Shown here: positions 31,939-40,760 of the stretch, piece after piece | Position numbering within the stretch: the first letter of the stretch is position 1 | Layout: each line of letters opens with the position of its first letter | From: Williamsia maris | Lineage (GTDB): Bacteria; Actinomycetota; Actinomycetes; Mycobacteriales; Mycobacteriaceae | DNA: 64,000 nucleotides | Direction: 5' to 3' | NCBI RefSeq assembly: GCF_024171815.1 | Contig: NZ_JAMTCJ010000002.1 | Location: forward strand, 930,001 to 994,000 | Notes under the pieces: model-generated | Database searches by the model: none | Seen by the model: the letters and a program-made list of their open reading frames with translations, nothing else | Told to the model about the DNA's origin: nothing | Translations under genes and position numbers: made by a program

Positions 31939-33345
31939 TCAGTTCTCGAGGTGGCGCGGGTAGGTGGTGAACTGTTCGCCGGTGGTGGTGTTGGTCCAGG
32001 TGATCGAGCGGTCGTCGTGCATGACAGCTCGCCACAGCCCAGTCGTCTTGGCGTGATGGTGCAGGCGGCACAGAAGACCCAGGTTGATCCGCACGGTCCA
32101 GCCACCCGCGGACGGGTCGGTGTGATCGAACGGGATGACGTGGTCGATGTCGCAGGTCTCGCCAGGGTGATCGCAGCCGACGAATCGGCACGTGCCGTCA
32201 GCCCAGATGATCCACTCCCGCATCGATTGGGTCGGTTGGTATCTCAACGCTGCTGCCGGTGGCCCGGGCGGCGGGTGATGGCCATCATTGGTGTCGAAGC
32301 CATCGCGGATGATCCCGGCGGCGCGGGTCTTCCCGCGTCGGAACCCGGTCGCGTATGCATCAGTGGTGCGGGTAGAGGCGGTGGCGTCGTCGAACAATCC
32401 CTGCCACGTCGCGTCGGTGGCGAGGAGGCGGGCGTAGTCGGGATCGATCGGTCCCTGGCCGTCGATGTAGGGAACCATCGCGCCGGTCAGGCCGGCCAGG
32501 GTTGCGGCATCGACATGGACCATCACCTGCGGGGTGGCAGGCAGGAGGTCGGTGCACGGTTCGGTGTTGTCGCCGGATGCGGTTGCATCGGGGCACTGGT
32601 CGCGTCCGCAGTGGCATGCCAGCGAGTATTCGCGGCGGGTCATCGCCCGCACCGCGGCGACCCGACGCTGCCCCGGTGTGCGGGGATCGGCGTCGCACAG
32701 TCGGTTGGTCAGCCCGGTGATGACGGCTTCGAGCTCCGCACCGAGATCGGCGGGAACGCAGCCGTCGATCGTGGAGTGGCCGTGGCGGTCGGGACGGATC
32801 CTGACGTTCTGGTGTCGCTCGAAGTCCGTACGTTCTGCTGCGGCCAGTTCCGGGTCGATCTCGATCAGCAGCGAGTCGAGTCGATCGCGCATCTCACGCG
32901 TCGACATCGCCTGCTCTGCCATGGTCAGCCCAGCAGACTCCATGAGTTTGCGAGGCAGGTCGTCGAGATGGGCGGTGGTGTCGGCAATCGTGCGAACCCG
33001 AGCGAGGTCTAGGTCGCCGCGACAGAACGCCGCCCGCAGGTCCGGCAACCGATCGAGCTGCAGCGCCAACTCGATCCACGCCGACGCGACACCGGTCGAG
33101 ACCTTCAACGCGGTCGCGACCTCGATCGTGGCGCCCTTGTCACCGATGTGGCCGAACACCGCCCCGTGGCGCTCCATCGCGATCTCACCGCGCCTGAGCT
33201 CGAACAGGCGACGTGCGGCGAATACCTTCGCTGCCGCACAACGAAACTCAGAACGCTCCGCTTCCTGGAGGAGGAGCACCGCGTCGGAGGCACACGACGA
33301 TGCCAACTGGTCGTCGACCAAGCTGACATCCACCCCCGCGAACAT
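31939..33345 (-). CDS. DUF222 / HNH endonuclease domain protein (13E12 family)
   Basis: The 468-aa protein has an N-terminal helical DUF222 region (about aa 20-330) and a C-terminal HNH nuclease domain with CRFVGCDHPGETCDIDH, followed by NLGLLCRLHHHAKT. The Cys residues and the His-Asn-His core needed for metal binding are present, so the nuclease looks intact. Such proteins are numerous in mycolic-acid actinobacteria (the REP13E12 family of M. tuberculosis) and are often tied to repeats or phage-like elements, but their role is unclear. I see no flanking inverted repeats or attachment-like duplication. The ATG at 33345 is followed by a plausible N-terminus, MFAGVDVSLVDDQ. Confidence 0.88.
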   Translation of the reverse strand: MFAGVDVSLVDDQLASSCASDAVLLLQEAERSEFRCAAAKVFAARRLFELRRGEIAMERHGAVFGHIGDKGATIEVATALKVSTGVASAWIELALQLDRLPDLRAAFCRGDLDLARVRTIADTTAHLDDLPRKLMESAGLTMAEQAMSTREMRDRLDSLLIEIDPELAAAERTDFERHQNVRIRPDRHGHSTIDGCVPADLGAELEAVITGLTNRLCDADPRTPGQRRVAAVRAMTRREYSLACHCGRDQCPDATASGDNTEPCTDLLPATPQVMVHVDAATLAGLTGAMVPYIDGQGPIDPDYARLLATDATWQGLFDDATASTRTTDAYATGFRRGKTRAAGIIRDGFDTNDGHHPPPGPPAAALRYQPTQSMREWIIWADGTCRFVGCDHPGETCDIDHVIPFDHTDPSAGGWTVRINLGLLCRLHHHAKTTGLWRAVMHDDRSITWTNTTTGEQFTTYPRHLEN

Positions 33346-33420
33346 GACCCCACACTATCGGTCGCATCTGACAAAAAGACTGCGCCAGAGCAGGATTCCG
33401 GAGTTGTCCACAGTTCAAGA

Positions 33421-34275
33421 TCAATCCGCAGGCGGTGGGTCCCGGCGCATCTCGTCGAGTTCGGTGCTGACCTTGGCGCGCTCGGAGGTGCTGAATCGTC
33501 GAAGTTGCAGGGCCAGTACAGCTTCCGCGCTCGTCCGCTCGACATCCAGCAGGCGGCTGACCGCGTCCGCTGCCTCCGACGGCTCGGCGGACCGGGCTAT
33601 CACCTCGAACACCTCGTCTCGGCGATCGAGAGCCCGGTGGATGGCGGTGAGGATGTCGAGGCGCGCTCGGTGGCGATCGGCGTCGCGATCTCCTCGGTGT
33701 GATCGGTCGTCGGTGTCGGCGAGTGTGCCGTCCCAGGTGAACACCGAATCGGCGAGTTCGTCGTGGACGGAGATGTCGGAGGCCGCGGCGACGGCGATCT
33801 GTCCGGCGGACTCCATCCGCAACGTCATCCCGGTCTCGTCGTCGAGTACGACCGTCATCGCATCGGAGTCGCTCGTGCCGATCGGCACCGACCATCCTGG
33901 TCGCCCGTCGACGAGCACCGACGACGCGGGCCCGATGTACGCGTCCTGACTCATCTTCATCAGCATCGACTCCGAGCCCAGGAGGTCGAGAGGATTGACC
34001 TGCCCGAGGAGCGGTAGAACGATGTCGGCCACCTGGCGCCTCATCTGTCCGTCGCTGCCCCGCAGCACCGTCGCGTCGGGACCTCGGACGTAGACCACCT
34101 CATCGTTCGACTCGATCCGCCACCGGTTCTGCGGACCGTGCCAGAACCGGAACCGGTCGTCGACAGGCGCTGCGTCATCGGCGACGGTGAACCGCAGTGA
34201 TGCGCTGAGGAACGACGCCCCCGCCGCGGATTGACGGCCCATCAGCTCGATCCAGGAGGGAACTCGGACGTCCAT
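33421..34275 (-). CDS. Hypothetical protein with C-terminal GyrA-tail-like domain
   Basis: The 284-aa protein has two parts. Residues about 1-190 are beta-rich (RFWHGPQNRWRIES, VVYVRGPDATVLRG, AMTVVLDDETGMTLRME), resembling a LolA or sigma-regulator-like lipid-binding sandwich, but I cannot assign it firmly. Residues about 205-280 match the helical region of DNA gyrase subunit A near the tower/coiled coil: ILTAIHRALDRRDEVFEVI, then LLDVERTSAEAVLALQLRR. The GyrA catalytic Tyr and DNA-binding domains are absent, so this is not a gyrase. The start MDVRVPSW at 34275 was chosen over an upstream GTG frame (34299). It is 60 bp from the divergent MTA phosphorylase gene. Confidence 0.75.
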   Translation of the reverse strand: MDVRVPSWIELMGRQSAAGASFLSASLRFTVADDAAPVDDRFRFWHGPQNRWRIESNDEVVYVRGPDATVLRGSDGQMRRQVADIVLPLLGQVNPLDLLGSESMLMKMSQDAYIGPASSVLVDGRPGWSVPIGTSDSDAMTVVLDDETGMTLRMESAGQIAVAAASDISVHDELADSVFTWDGTLADTDDRSHRGDRDADRHRARLDILTAIHRALDRRDEVFEVIARSAEPSEAADAVSRLLDVERTSAEAVLALQLRRFSTSERAKVSTELDEMRRDPPPAD

Positions 34276-34335
34276 GCGCCGAGACGCTACCCCCGCCACC
34301 TGTAGGACCGGGCGTCATCGGGCAGTGTTGTCACC

Positions 34336-35142
34336 ATGAGCGACCAGCAGCACCGCGCAACGATCGGCGTGATCGGCGGCACCGGCTTCTACTCCTTCTT
34401 CGACTCGGGATCGGAAGAGGTGGTCGTCGACACCCCGTTCGGTGCGCCGAGCGCACCGATCTCCGTCGGGACCGTCGATGGCGTGCAGGTCGCCTTCGTA
34501 CCCCGTCACGGCCGCAACCACGAATACGCGCCGCACACCGTTCCCTACCGCGCCACGATGTGGGCGCTGCGCTCGCTCGGCGTGCAGCGGGTGTTCGCCC
34601 CGTGCGCCGTCGGCAGCCTCACCACCGACATCGGGCCCGGGACGCTGGTCATCCCCGACCAGCTCGTCGACCGCACGTCCGGACGCGTCCACACCTTCTT
34701 CGACACCTCCGCGGTGCACGTCAGCTTCGCCGACCCGTACTGCCCGCAGCTGCGGACCGCGGCCCGCGGTGCGGCGACGGAGGCGATCGACGGCGGCACG
34801 ATGGTCGTCATCGAGGGACCGCGCTTCTCCACCCGCGCCGAGAGCCAGTGGTACGCCCGACAGGGTTGGACGCTGGTCAACATGACCGGACACCCCGAGG
34901 CCGTCCTGGCCCGCGAGCTCAAGATGTGTTACGCCGCAGTCGCTCTCGTCACCGACACCGACGCCGGGGTGAGTGAGGGTGAAGGTGTCTCGGAGGCCGA
35001 GGTCTACGCCGTCTTCGAGAAGAGCCTCGACATGCTCAAGGACGTTCTCGCACGATCGGTGGTGGCGGCCGACGCCATCGCCGACTGTGACTGTGCCCAG
35101 GGCGGCCACGACGTCGACGCGCTGCTGGGGAGCGTCGGATGA
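34336..35142 (+). CDS. mtnP: S-methyl-5'-thioadenosine phosphorylase
   Basis: This 268-aa cytoplasmic enzyme splits 5'-methylthioadenosine with phosphate into adenine and methylthioribose-1-phosphate, recycling the by-product of polyamine synthesis and other S-adenosylmethionine reactions. Family motifs are IGVIGGTGFY, the phosphate-binding RHGRNHEYAPH, IEGPRFSTRAES and NMTGHPEAVLARE. The length is normal. Its stop overlaps the start of the epimerase gene by 4 nt. The pair matches M. tuberculosis Rv0535 and Rv0536. Related family members prefer inosine or guanosine; MTA is likeliest from the RFSTRAES and NMTGHPE segments. Confidence 0.9.
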   Translation: MSDQQHRATIGVIGGTGFYSFFDSGSEEVVVDTPFGAPSAPISVGTVDGVQVAFVPRHGRNHEYAPHTVPYRATMWALRSLGVQRVFAPCAVGSLTTDIGPGTLVIPDQLVDRTSGRVHTFFDTSAVHVSFADPYCPQLRTAARGAATEAIDGGTMVVIEGPRFSTRAESQWYARQGWTLVNMTGHPEAVLARELKMCYAAVALVTDTDAGVSEGEGVSEAEVYAVFEKSLDMLKDVLARSVVAADAIADCDCAQGGHDVDALLGSVG

Positions 35143-36164
35143 GCACCGTCCTGCTGACCGGCGCCGCCGGGTTCATCGGCTCACACATCCGCGCGCAACT
35201 CGAGGCACGCGGCCATGAGGTCGTCGCCGTCGACGGCATGATCCCGGCCGCACACGGTCCCGACGCCATCGCGCCCGAGGGTGTCGCGGTGGCCAATCTC
35301 CGTACCGCGGACATCGATTCGATGCTGCGCGGTGTCGACGTCGTGTGCCACCAGGCCGCGATGGTCGGAGCGGGGGTCGACGCCCGGGACGCTCCCGACT
35401 ACGCCGCCGACAACGACCTCGTCACCGCGCGACTGCTCGCCGCGATGTACCGGGCGGGCGTCAGCAGGCTGGTGCTCGCGTCGTCGATGGTGGTCTACGG
35501 CGACGGCACCTACACCGACGCCGTCGGTGCCACGGTCGACCCGCCCGCGCGCACGACCGAGGCCCTCGAGGCCGGACACTTCGAGCGCTACCTCGCCGAC
35601 GGCACCCCCGCGCAGTGGGCGCTGACCCCCGAGAGCGCCCCGATCGCGCCCCGAAGCTATTACGCGGCAAGCAAAGCCGCGCAGGAGGCGTTCGCCAAGG
35701 CGTGGACCCTGGAGACCGGCGGTCAGGTCACCGCGCTGCGATATCACAACGTCTACGGCCCGCACATGCCCCGCGACACCCCGTACGCGGGCGTCGCGGC
35801 GATCTTCCGGTCGCAGCTGGAGTCGGGCATGGCGCCGACGGTGTTCGAGGACGGCGGTCAGATGCGCGACTTCGTCCACGTCGACGACATCGCGCGCGCC
35901 AACGTCACCGCCATCGAGAGCACCCCGCCGGGCTTCGACGCGTTCAATGTCTGCTCCGGACAACCGATCACGATCGGCGAGGTGGCGGCGGAGCTGTGTA
36001 AGGCCATCGACGGTCCGGACCCGGTGACCACCGGTCGCTTCCGGCCCGGCGACGTCCGACACATCGTCGCCGACCCGGCCCGCGCCACCGAGGTGCTCGG
36101 GTTCACCGCGTCGGTGTCGCCTGCCGACGGCATCGCTGCGTTCGCGACGGCGCCGCTGCGCTGA
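35139..36164 (+). CDS. NAD-dependent nucleotide-sugar epimerase/dehydratase (extended SDR)
   Basis: The 341-aa protein has the extended SDR fold with the N-terminal NAD-binding motif TGAAGFIGSH, the Ser of LASSMVVYGDG, and the catalytic YYAASK (Tyr-x3-Lys). The RDFVHVDDIARAN segment is typical of UDP-glucose 4-epimerase and dTDP-glucose dehydratase relatives. The sugar substrate cannot be fixed by eye. By position it corresponds to galE3 (Rv0536) of M. tuberculosis. The ATG shares the ATGA overlap with mtnP, so the two are co-translated. It converges on the histidine kinase gene with 7 bp between the stops. Confidence 0.85.
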   Translation: MSTVLLTGAAGFIGSHIRAQLEARGHEVVAVDGMIPAAHGPDAIAPEGVAVANLRTADIDSMLRGVDVVCHQAAMVGAGVDARDAPDYAADNDLVTARLLAAMYRAGVSRLVLASSMVVYGDGTYTDAVGATVDPPARTTEALEAGHFERYLADGTPAQWALTPESAPIAPRSYYAASKAAQEAFAKAWTLETGGQVTALRYHNVYGPHMPRDTPYAGVAAIFRSQLESGMAPTVFEDGGQMRDFVHVDDIARANVTAIESTPPGFDAFNVCSGQPITIGEVAAELCKAIDGPDPVTTGRFRPGDVRHIVADPARATEVLGFTASVSPADGIAAFATAPLR

Positions 36165-36171
36165 TCGGCGC

Positions 36172-37200
36172 TCAATCGCGGTGCAGCGGCAGCGTGACCT
36201 CGAAGCGGCTGCCCGGGTTGCGGTTGCTCACCGAGATCCGTCCCTGGTGTGCCAGGACGAGCCCCTCGGCGATGGCCAGTCCCATGCCCGATCCGGCGGG
36301 GAGACCGCGCTCCGAGGGTGGCGTTCGGGCCGCGGTGCCGCGGTAGGCGACGTCGAAGATCCGCGCCAGGTCGTGGTCCTCGATGCCGGGCCCGGTGTCG
36401 TCGACCCGGACCACCGCGGTGTCGGCGACCACCTCGATCCCGATGGTGACCGTCCCACCCTCCGGGGTGTGCGCGATCGCGTTGATCACCAGGTTGGTCA
36501 CCACCCGCGCGAGCGCACGGGTGTCGGCGAAGACGGGGACCACCGCAGGCGGCACCGACAACTCGAACTCGACCCCCGCACGGGCGGCGGTCGGGGTCGA
36601 GGCCGCGGCGACCTCGTCGACCACCTCGCGCAGATCCACAGCCTCACGGTCCAGGCGCAATGCGCCGGAGTTGATCTTCGACATCTCGAACAGGTCGTCG
36701 ACCATGGCCGAGAGCCGGATCGCGTCCTGGTCGATCAGCCGGGCGAAGCGGGTCACCTCGGTGGTGTCGGTGACGACGCTGTCGGTCAACGCCTCGGCGA
36801 CGGCGCGGATGTCGGCGAGCGGGGTCCGCAGATCGTGACTGATCCACGCGATCAGCTCACGCCGTGAGTGCTCGGCGGCGCGTTCCTGTTCCCAGACCTG
36901 GCGCTCCCACACCGTGCGGCGGGCCTGGAACCGCGCGAGCGCCACCGAGGCGGGGATCGCGACCAGGAAGACCGTCGCCAGGACGGTCACCGTGCGTTTG
37001 AGGTCGTTGGTGAACATGAACCCGCTGACGCCGATCAGTCCGGAGAGCAGCGCGACCAGCGGCGTCAGCACCAGGATCACGTTGCTCACGACCAGCGAAC
37101 GTCGCCGGACCAGGATCAGGACCGCGGTGCCGGCCACGATGACCGGGGTGGACCACATCAGCGCCGTGACGACGATGGATCCGATGTCGTTGTCCATCAT
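36172..37200 (-). CDS. Sensor histidine kinase of a two-component system
   Basis: The 342-aa protein has about four N-terminal hydrophobic segments (IVVTALMWSTPVIVAGTAVLI; then about aa 35-95) with very short loops and no large sensor domain outside the cell. The kinase core is complete: H-box ISHDLRTPL with the phosphoacceptor His, N-box NLVINAIAHTPEGG, G1 VDDTGPGI and G2 GSGMGLAIAEG. It is translated from the ATG overlapping the stop of the response regulator gene; ATG codons at 37200 and 37197 are equally possible. With so little extracytoplasmic sequence, it probably senses the membrane or a partner, and the upstream membrane protein is the obvious candidate. Confidence 0.9.
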   Translation of the reverse strand: MMDNDIGSIVVTALMWSTPVIVAGTAVLILVRRRSLVVSNVILVLTPLVALLSGLIGVSGFMFTNDLKRTVTVLATVFLVAIPASVALARFQARRTVWERQVWEQERAAEHSRRELIAWISHDLRTPLADIRAVAEALTDSVVTDTTEVTRFARLIDQDAIRLSAMVDDLFEMSKINSGALRLDREAVDLREVVDEVAAASTPTAARAGVEFELSVPPAVVPVFADTRALARVVTNLVINAIAHTPEGGTVTIGIEVVADTAVVRVDDTGPGIEDHDLARIFDVAYRGTAARTPPSERGLPAGSGMGLAIAEGLVLAHQGRISVSNRNPGSRFEVTLPLHRD

Positions 37201-37934
37201 CTGCTCCGGTCCCAGCGGTACCCCTGGCCCCACACCGTCTCCAACGACGCGGCGTCGCCGAGCTTCGCGCGGAGCCGTTTGACGTGCACCGTGACCGTGG
37301 ACATGTCTCCGAATGTCCACTCCCAGACCTCGGAGAGCAACTGTTCGCGGCTGAAGACGACGCCGGGGTTGCCCAGGAAGAACGCGAGCAGGTCGAATTC
37401 CCGCTTGGTGGTCGAGATCGCCCGGCCCGCCACGGTCACCGTGCGGGCGTCGGGGTCGAGCACGATCGCGCCGTCGCGGATCACCGGGGACGCACCCTCG
37501 CCGGTGGGGTCGGCGCTCGGCATGACGGGGTTCGAGCGACGCAGTACCGAGGCCACCCGCAACGCCAGTTCGCGCGGACTGAAGGGTTTGGTGACGTAGT
37601 CGTCGGCGCCCGCCTCGAATCCGACGACCCGGTCCTCCTCCTCGCCGAGCGCGGTCAGCAGGATGACCGGCACGTGGCGGTGGGCACCCGAACGCATCGC
37701 GCGCAGCGCGCTGAGACCGTCGAGCACCGGCATCATCACGTCCAGGATGACCAGGTCGATCTCGGCGTCGCCGCCGCCGGCCCGGTCGAGGATCTCCAAC
37801 GCCTGCGCCCCGTCGTCGACCATCTCCACCTCGACGCCGTCGCGCTCGAGATAACGCCGGACGACGTCGCTGACCACGGGGTTGTCATCGGCGAGGAGGA
37901 CTCGTGAGGGCCGGGCGTCGGCGGGGTCGCTCAC
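37197..37934 (-). CDS. OmpR/PhoB-type response regulator
   Basis: The 245-aa protein has a receiver domain (about aa 10-125) with acidic pocket ADDN, phosphoacceptor Asp in VILDVMMP, Thr in LLTA and Lys in VTKPFSPREL. A winged-helix DNA-binding domain follows (about 150-245), with LTKREF-type STTKREFDLLAFF, a VTVHVKRLRAKL recognition helix and the ending GYRWDR. It is sandwiched in the operon: its GTG start overlaps the membrane-protein stop by 4 nt (GTGA), and its stop overlaps the kinase start. The frame is open further upstream, but that part is a shadow of the membrane-protein gene. Confidence 0.92.
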   Translation of the reverse strand: MSDPADARPSRVLLADDNPVVSDVVRRYLERDGVEVEMVDDGAQALEILDRAGGGDAEIDLVILDVMMPVLDGLSALRAMRSGAHRHVPVILLTALGEEEDRVVGFEAGADDYVTKPFSPRELALRVASVLRRSNPVMPSADPTGEGASPVIRDGAIVLDPDARTVTVAGRAISTTKREFDLLAFFLGNPGVVFSREQLLSEVWEWTFGDMSTVTVHVKRLRAKLGDAASLETVWGQGYRWDRSR

Positions 37935-39304
37935 CAGTACGTGAAGACCAGGTGGTTGATCAGCAGCGCGGTGGCCACCTGCCCGGCCAGCCACACGCGG
38001 GTCCAGCGCGGCGGGATCAGGGCGGTGGTCACCAGCGTCCACATGCTGAACGGCAGCCAGATGCGTTCGGTCTCGGCCTTGCTCAGGGCGCTGAGGTCGG
38101 CGATCAGCATCGCGAGCAGCGCGGCGAGTCCGAGGATCACGACGGCGTTGCGTGTGCGGATCGGCGTCCAGCGCATGCTGCGGCCGAGACCGATCGCGAC
38201 CGCGGGACCCACCGCGCACAGTGTCGCCGCGAAGTTGCCCCACACCCAGTACGAGAACGGACGGTCGCTGGCGATGCCCTGGTAGTACCGGTCGGTGACC
38301 AGGTGATAGCCGTCGAGCCACCAGAACCCGAAGGCCGCGAAGACGCCCACCACCACGAGTGCGGCGGGGATCGCATAGATCAGCGGGCGCCATTGCCGGG
38401 CGATGATCAGGACGGCGAGTGCGATCACCCCCATCAGGGTGAGTCCGTAGTTGAGGAAGATGCCCCACCCCAGGACGAGGCCGGCCGCGATGCCCGCGGT
38501 GGCCTTCCATCGGGTCTGCGTCGAGGTCGAGGCGATGGCCAGCAACGCGATGCCCCACGCCGCGACGCCCATGAAGTAGCCGTCGGCCGAGACGCCGATC
38601 CACACCGCACCCGGTGTGAGGACCAGGAACGGCGCGATGCGGCGGGCGGTGGCCTCGTCACCGAGGCGGCGGACGGTCACCAGCAGCGCGATGACCGCGC
38701 TCATGCCGGCGAGGATGCAGAACACGCCCGCCCAGGCGCCGCCACCGAGACCGATGCGGTTGAGCCAGACGAAGGTCAGCAGTGCACCCGGGGGGTGGCC
38801 TGCGACGTGCGTCGGCCAGGAGATCGGGGTGTAGTCGATGATCCGGCTGCTGAACTCGTCGAGCATGGTCGGGATGCTGCGGACCAGGTTCACCGACAGC
38901 AGGTACTCGTCCGGCCGGAGGAGTCGCTGGACGACACCCCGGTTCCAACCGTCGATCAGGGCGAGGCTGAACGTCCAGCCGAGGCCCGTCGCGTACGAGA
39001 TGGCCAGCAGGCCGCCCCAGCGGACCCGGGCCGCGACCGCGGGCCCGACGGCGATGGTCAGCAGCGCGACCAGGACCGCGGAGATCGTGCCGTAGTCCCA
39101 GTGCGGGCCGTACTTCGCGAACAGCGGCGGCGCCTGCACGAAGATCTTGAGCTTGAGCTCGTCGGATCCGTAGAACGGGACCAGGATGGCCGCCAGCAAC
39201 AGGGCCGTCGCCACGAGCAGGGAGGCGGTGTCGCGGATCCATCGTGGACGCCCGACGTCCGGGTCGTCCTCGATGTCCGTTTTGTCGGCGCGCGTCTCGG
39301 TCAC
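37931..39304 (-). CDS. Multispanning membrane protein, GT-C glycosyltransferase-like (Rv0541c type)
   Basis: The 457-aa protein has about 11-12 hydrophobic helices distributed along its length and an N-terminal cytoplasmic stretch rich in Asp, Glu and Arg. The first loop contains KIFVQAPPLFAKYGPHWDYG, and a later loop YTPISWPTHVAGHPPG. Asp/His-rich first loops and this layout recall polyprenyl-phosphate-dependent GT-C transferases, but I see no decisive motif. Its place beside an mtnP-galE pair and a GT2-DUF2064 pair corresponds to Rv0541c, an uncharacterised membrane protein. It is first in an operon with the response regulator and kinase. The 107-bp gap to the divergent GT2 gene must hold both promoters. 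Confidence 0.82.
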   Translation of the reverse strand: MTETRADKTDIEDDPDVGRPRWIRDTASLLVATALLLAAILVPFYGSDELKLKIFVQAPPLFAKYGPHWDYGTISAVLVALLTIAVGPAVAARVRWGGLLAISYATGLGWTFSLALIDGWNRGVVQRLLRPDEYLLSVNLVRSIPTMLDEFSSRIIDYTPISWPTHVAGHPPGALLTFVWLNRIGLGGGAWAGVFCILAGMSAVIALLVTVRRLGDEATARRIAPFLVLTPGAVWIGVSADGYFMGVAAWGIALLAIASTSTQTRWKATAGIAAGLVLGWGIFLNYGLTLMGVIALAVLIIARQWRPLIYAIPAALVVVGVFAAFGFWWLDGYHLVTDRYYQGIASDRPFSYWVWGNFAATLCAVGPAVAIGLGRSMRWTPIRTRNAVVILGLAALLAMLIADLSALSKAETERIWLPFSMWTLVTTALIPPRWTRVWLAGQVATALLINHLVFTYW

Positions 39305-39411
39305 CCCACCAACCTAGGGTGAATTCACGATGGCTCGCCGCAGCGGGGCCACACGTTATGGTTCCGTCATGGCATTTCCGTGGCGAGACGACCTGGCGAA
39401 ACAATAATCTT

Positions 39412-40086
39412 GTGAGTGATGAGCAACTTCTGCCGACCGATGAGGTCACTGTCGTGATCCCGTGCCGCGACGAGGCCGGGGCACTTCCCGGTGTGCTGGC
39501 GCGTATCCCCGAGGGATACCGCGCGCTGGTCGTGGACAACGGGAGCACCGACGGTACCGCCGACGTCGCGCGTGCGCACGGGGCCGACGTTGTGCACCAG
39601 CCGATCCCGGGTTACGGCAGCGCCGTCGACGCGGGTGTCCGCGCCGCGCGCTCGGGCATCGTGTGCACGATCGACGGTGACGGGTCGATGGAACCGACCG
39701 ACCTGATCGAGCTCGTCGCATTGCTGTCCGACGGGGCCGACCTCGCCGTCGGTCGCCGCCGGCCCGTCGAACGTGGTGTGTGGCCGTTGCATTCGCAACT
39801 GGGCAGCCGGGCGGCCGCCCGCCGGTTGAGCCGCAGACACGGGCTGGACATTCACGACATCGGACCGATGCGGGCCGCTCGCCGTGAACGCCTGTTGGAG
39901 TTGAAGATCAGCGACATGCGCTTCGGCTATCCGGTGGAATTGCTGGCCCTCGCAGGCGCAGCCGGGTGGAAGGTCGCCGAGACCGATGTGGCGTACAGCC
40001 CGCGCACCGCGGGCGAATCCAAGGTGTCCGGATCACTGGTGGGATCGCTGCGGGCAGCGCGCGATTTCCTCGGTGCGCTGCGGTGA
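39412..40086 (+). CDS. Family 2 glycosyltransferase
   Basis: This 224-aa GT-A-fold protein has VTVVIPCRDEAGALPGVL, the nucleotide-binding VVDNGSTDGTADVA and the metal-binding CTIDGDGSMEP (DxD type). No membrane helix follows, so it is a soluble or peripheral enzyme, shorter than dolichol-phosphate mannose synthase relatives with membrane tails. Polyprenyl-phosphate glycosyltransfer is likely by family. The GTG at 39412 follows TAATCT almost directly, so the message may be nearly leaderless; the open frame further upstream lacks a protein-like sequence. Its stop overlaps the next gene by 4 nt. It corresponds in position to Rv0539. Confidence 0.85.
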   Translation: MSDEQLLPTDEVTVVIPCRDEAGALPGVLARIPEGYRALVVDNGSTDGTADVARAHGADVVHQPIPGYGSAVDAGVRAARSGIVCTIDGDGSMEPTDLIELVALLSDGADLAVGRRRPVERGVWPLHSQLGSRAAARRLSRRHGLDIHDIGPMRAARRERLLELKISDMRFGYPVELLALAGAAGWKVAETDVAYSPRTAGESKVSGSLVGSLRAARDFLGALR

Positions 40087-40760
40087 CCCGTCGCGCAGTT
40101 CTCGTCGTCGCCAAGGCGCCGGTGCCCGGACAGGTGAAGACTAGGTTGATGGCAGCCTATTCAGCGGTCGACGCGGCGCGACTGGCCGCAGCCGCGCTCG
40201 TCGACACCCTCGACGTGGCGCTGGCGGTCCCGGACACCGAGGTGGTGGTCTCGCTCGCCGGCGACCTCGACGACGCGATCGACGCCGAGGCCATCGCGGC
40301 CCGGCTGGCGCGCACGACGGTGATCGGCCAGGTCGGCGACACCCTCGGCGACCGGCTGCATCGTGCGCACGTCGATGCCGCCGAGGTCGTCGACGGTGGC
40401 GCGGTGATGCAGGTCGGTATGGACACCCCGCAGCTGACCGTCACACTGTTGACCAGTGGTTTCGATGCGCTCGGCGTCCACGACGCGGCGCTCGGCCTGG
40501 CCGCGGACGGCGGCTGGTGGGGCCTCGGCGTGGTCGGTGCGCGCGGCGCGCAGACACTGCCGTCGGTGCAGATGTCGCAACCCGACACCGGCGCCCGTAC
40601 CCTCGACGCACTCCGGGCCGACGGTTCGACCGTCGCCCTCCTCGACTCGTTGTCCGATGTCGATCATCCCGCAGACGTTCCGGAGGTGGCGAAGAAGTGC
40701 GCCCCGACCAGCGCGTTCGCGACCACGGCAGCAGAACTCCGATCGGCGGTGCGCCCATGA
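40083..40760 (+). CDS. DUF2064 / TIGR04282-type glycosyltransferase-like protein
   Basis: The 225-aa protein begins VTRRAVLVVAKAPVPGQVKTRL, the typical opening of the DUF2064 family, a GT-A-like nucleotidyl or glycosyl transferase fold. MQVGMDTPQLT and LAADGGWWGLGVVG correspond to the family's GMDTPQ and DGGWW(A)L motifs. The substrate is unknown. The GTG start is in a GTGA overlap with the GT2 gene, and the stop overlaps the methyltransferase start, so the three products are made together. It matches Rv0540 in order. Confidence 0.86.
   Translation: MTRRAVLVVAKAPVPGQVKTRLMAAYSAVDAARLAAAALVDTLDVALAVPDTEVVVSLAGDLDDAIDAEAIAARLARTTVIGQVGDTLGDRLHRAHVDAAEVVDGGAVMQVGMDTPQLTVTLLTSGFDALGVHDAALGLAADGGWWGLGVVGARGAQTLPSVQMSQPDTGARTLDALRADGSTVALLDSLSDVDHPADVPEVAKKCAPTSAFATTAAELRSAVRP

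Noticed and set aside
31939-33345. DUF222-HNH gene as part of a complete mobile element
   Set aside because: No terminal inverted repeats, target duplication, transposase or integrase was seen around it.
37935-38603. Upstream part of the open frame containing the response regulator
   Set aside because: This part is the shadow of the membrane-protein gene. The receiver domain begins right after GTG 37934.
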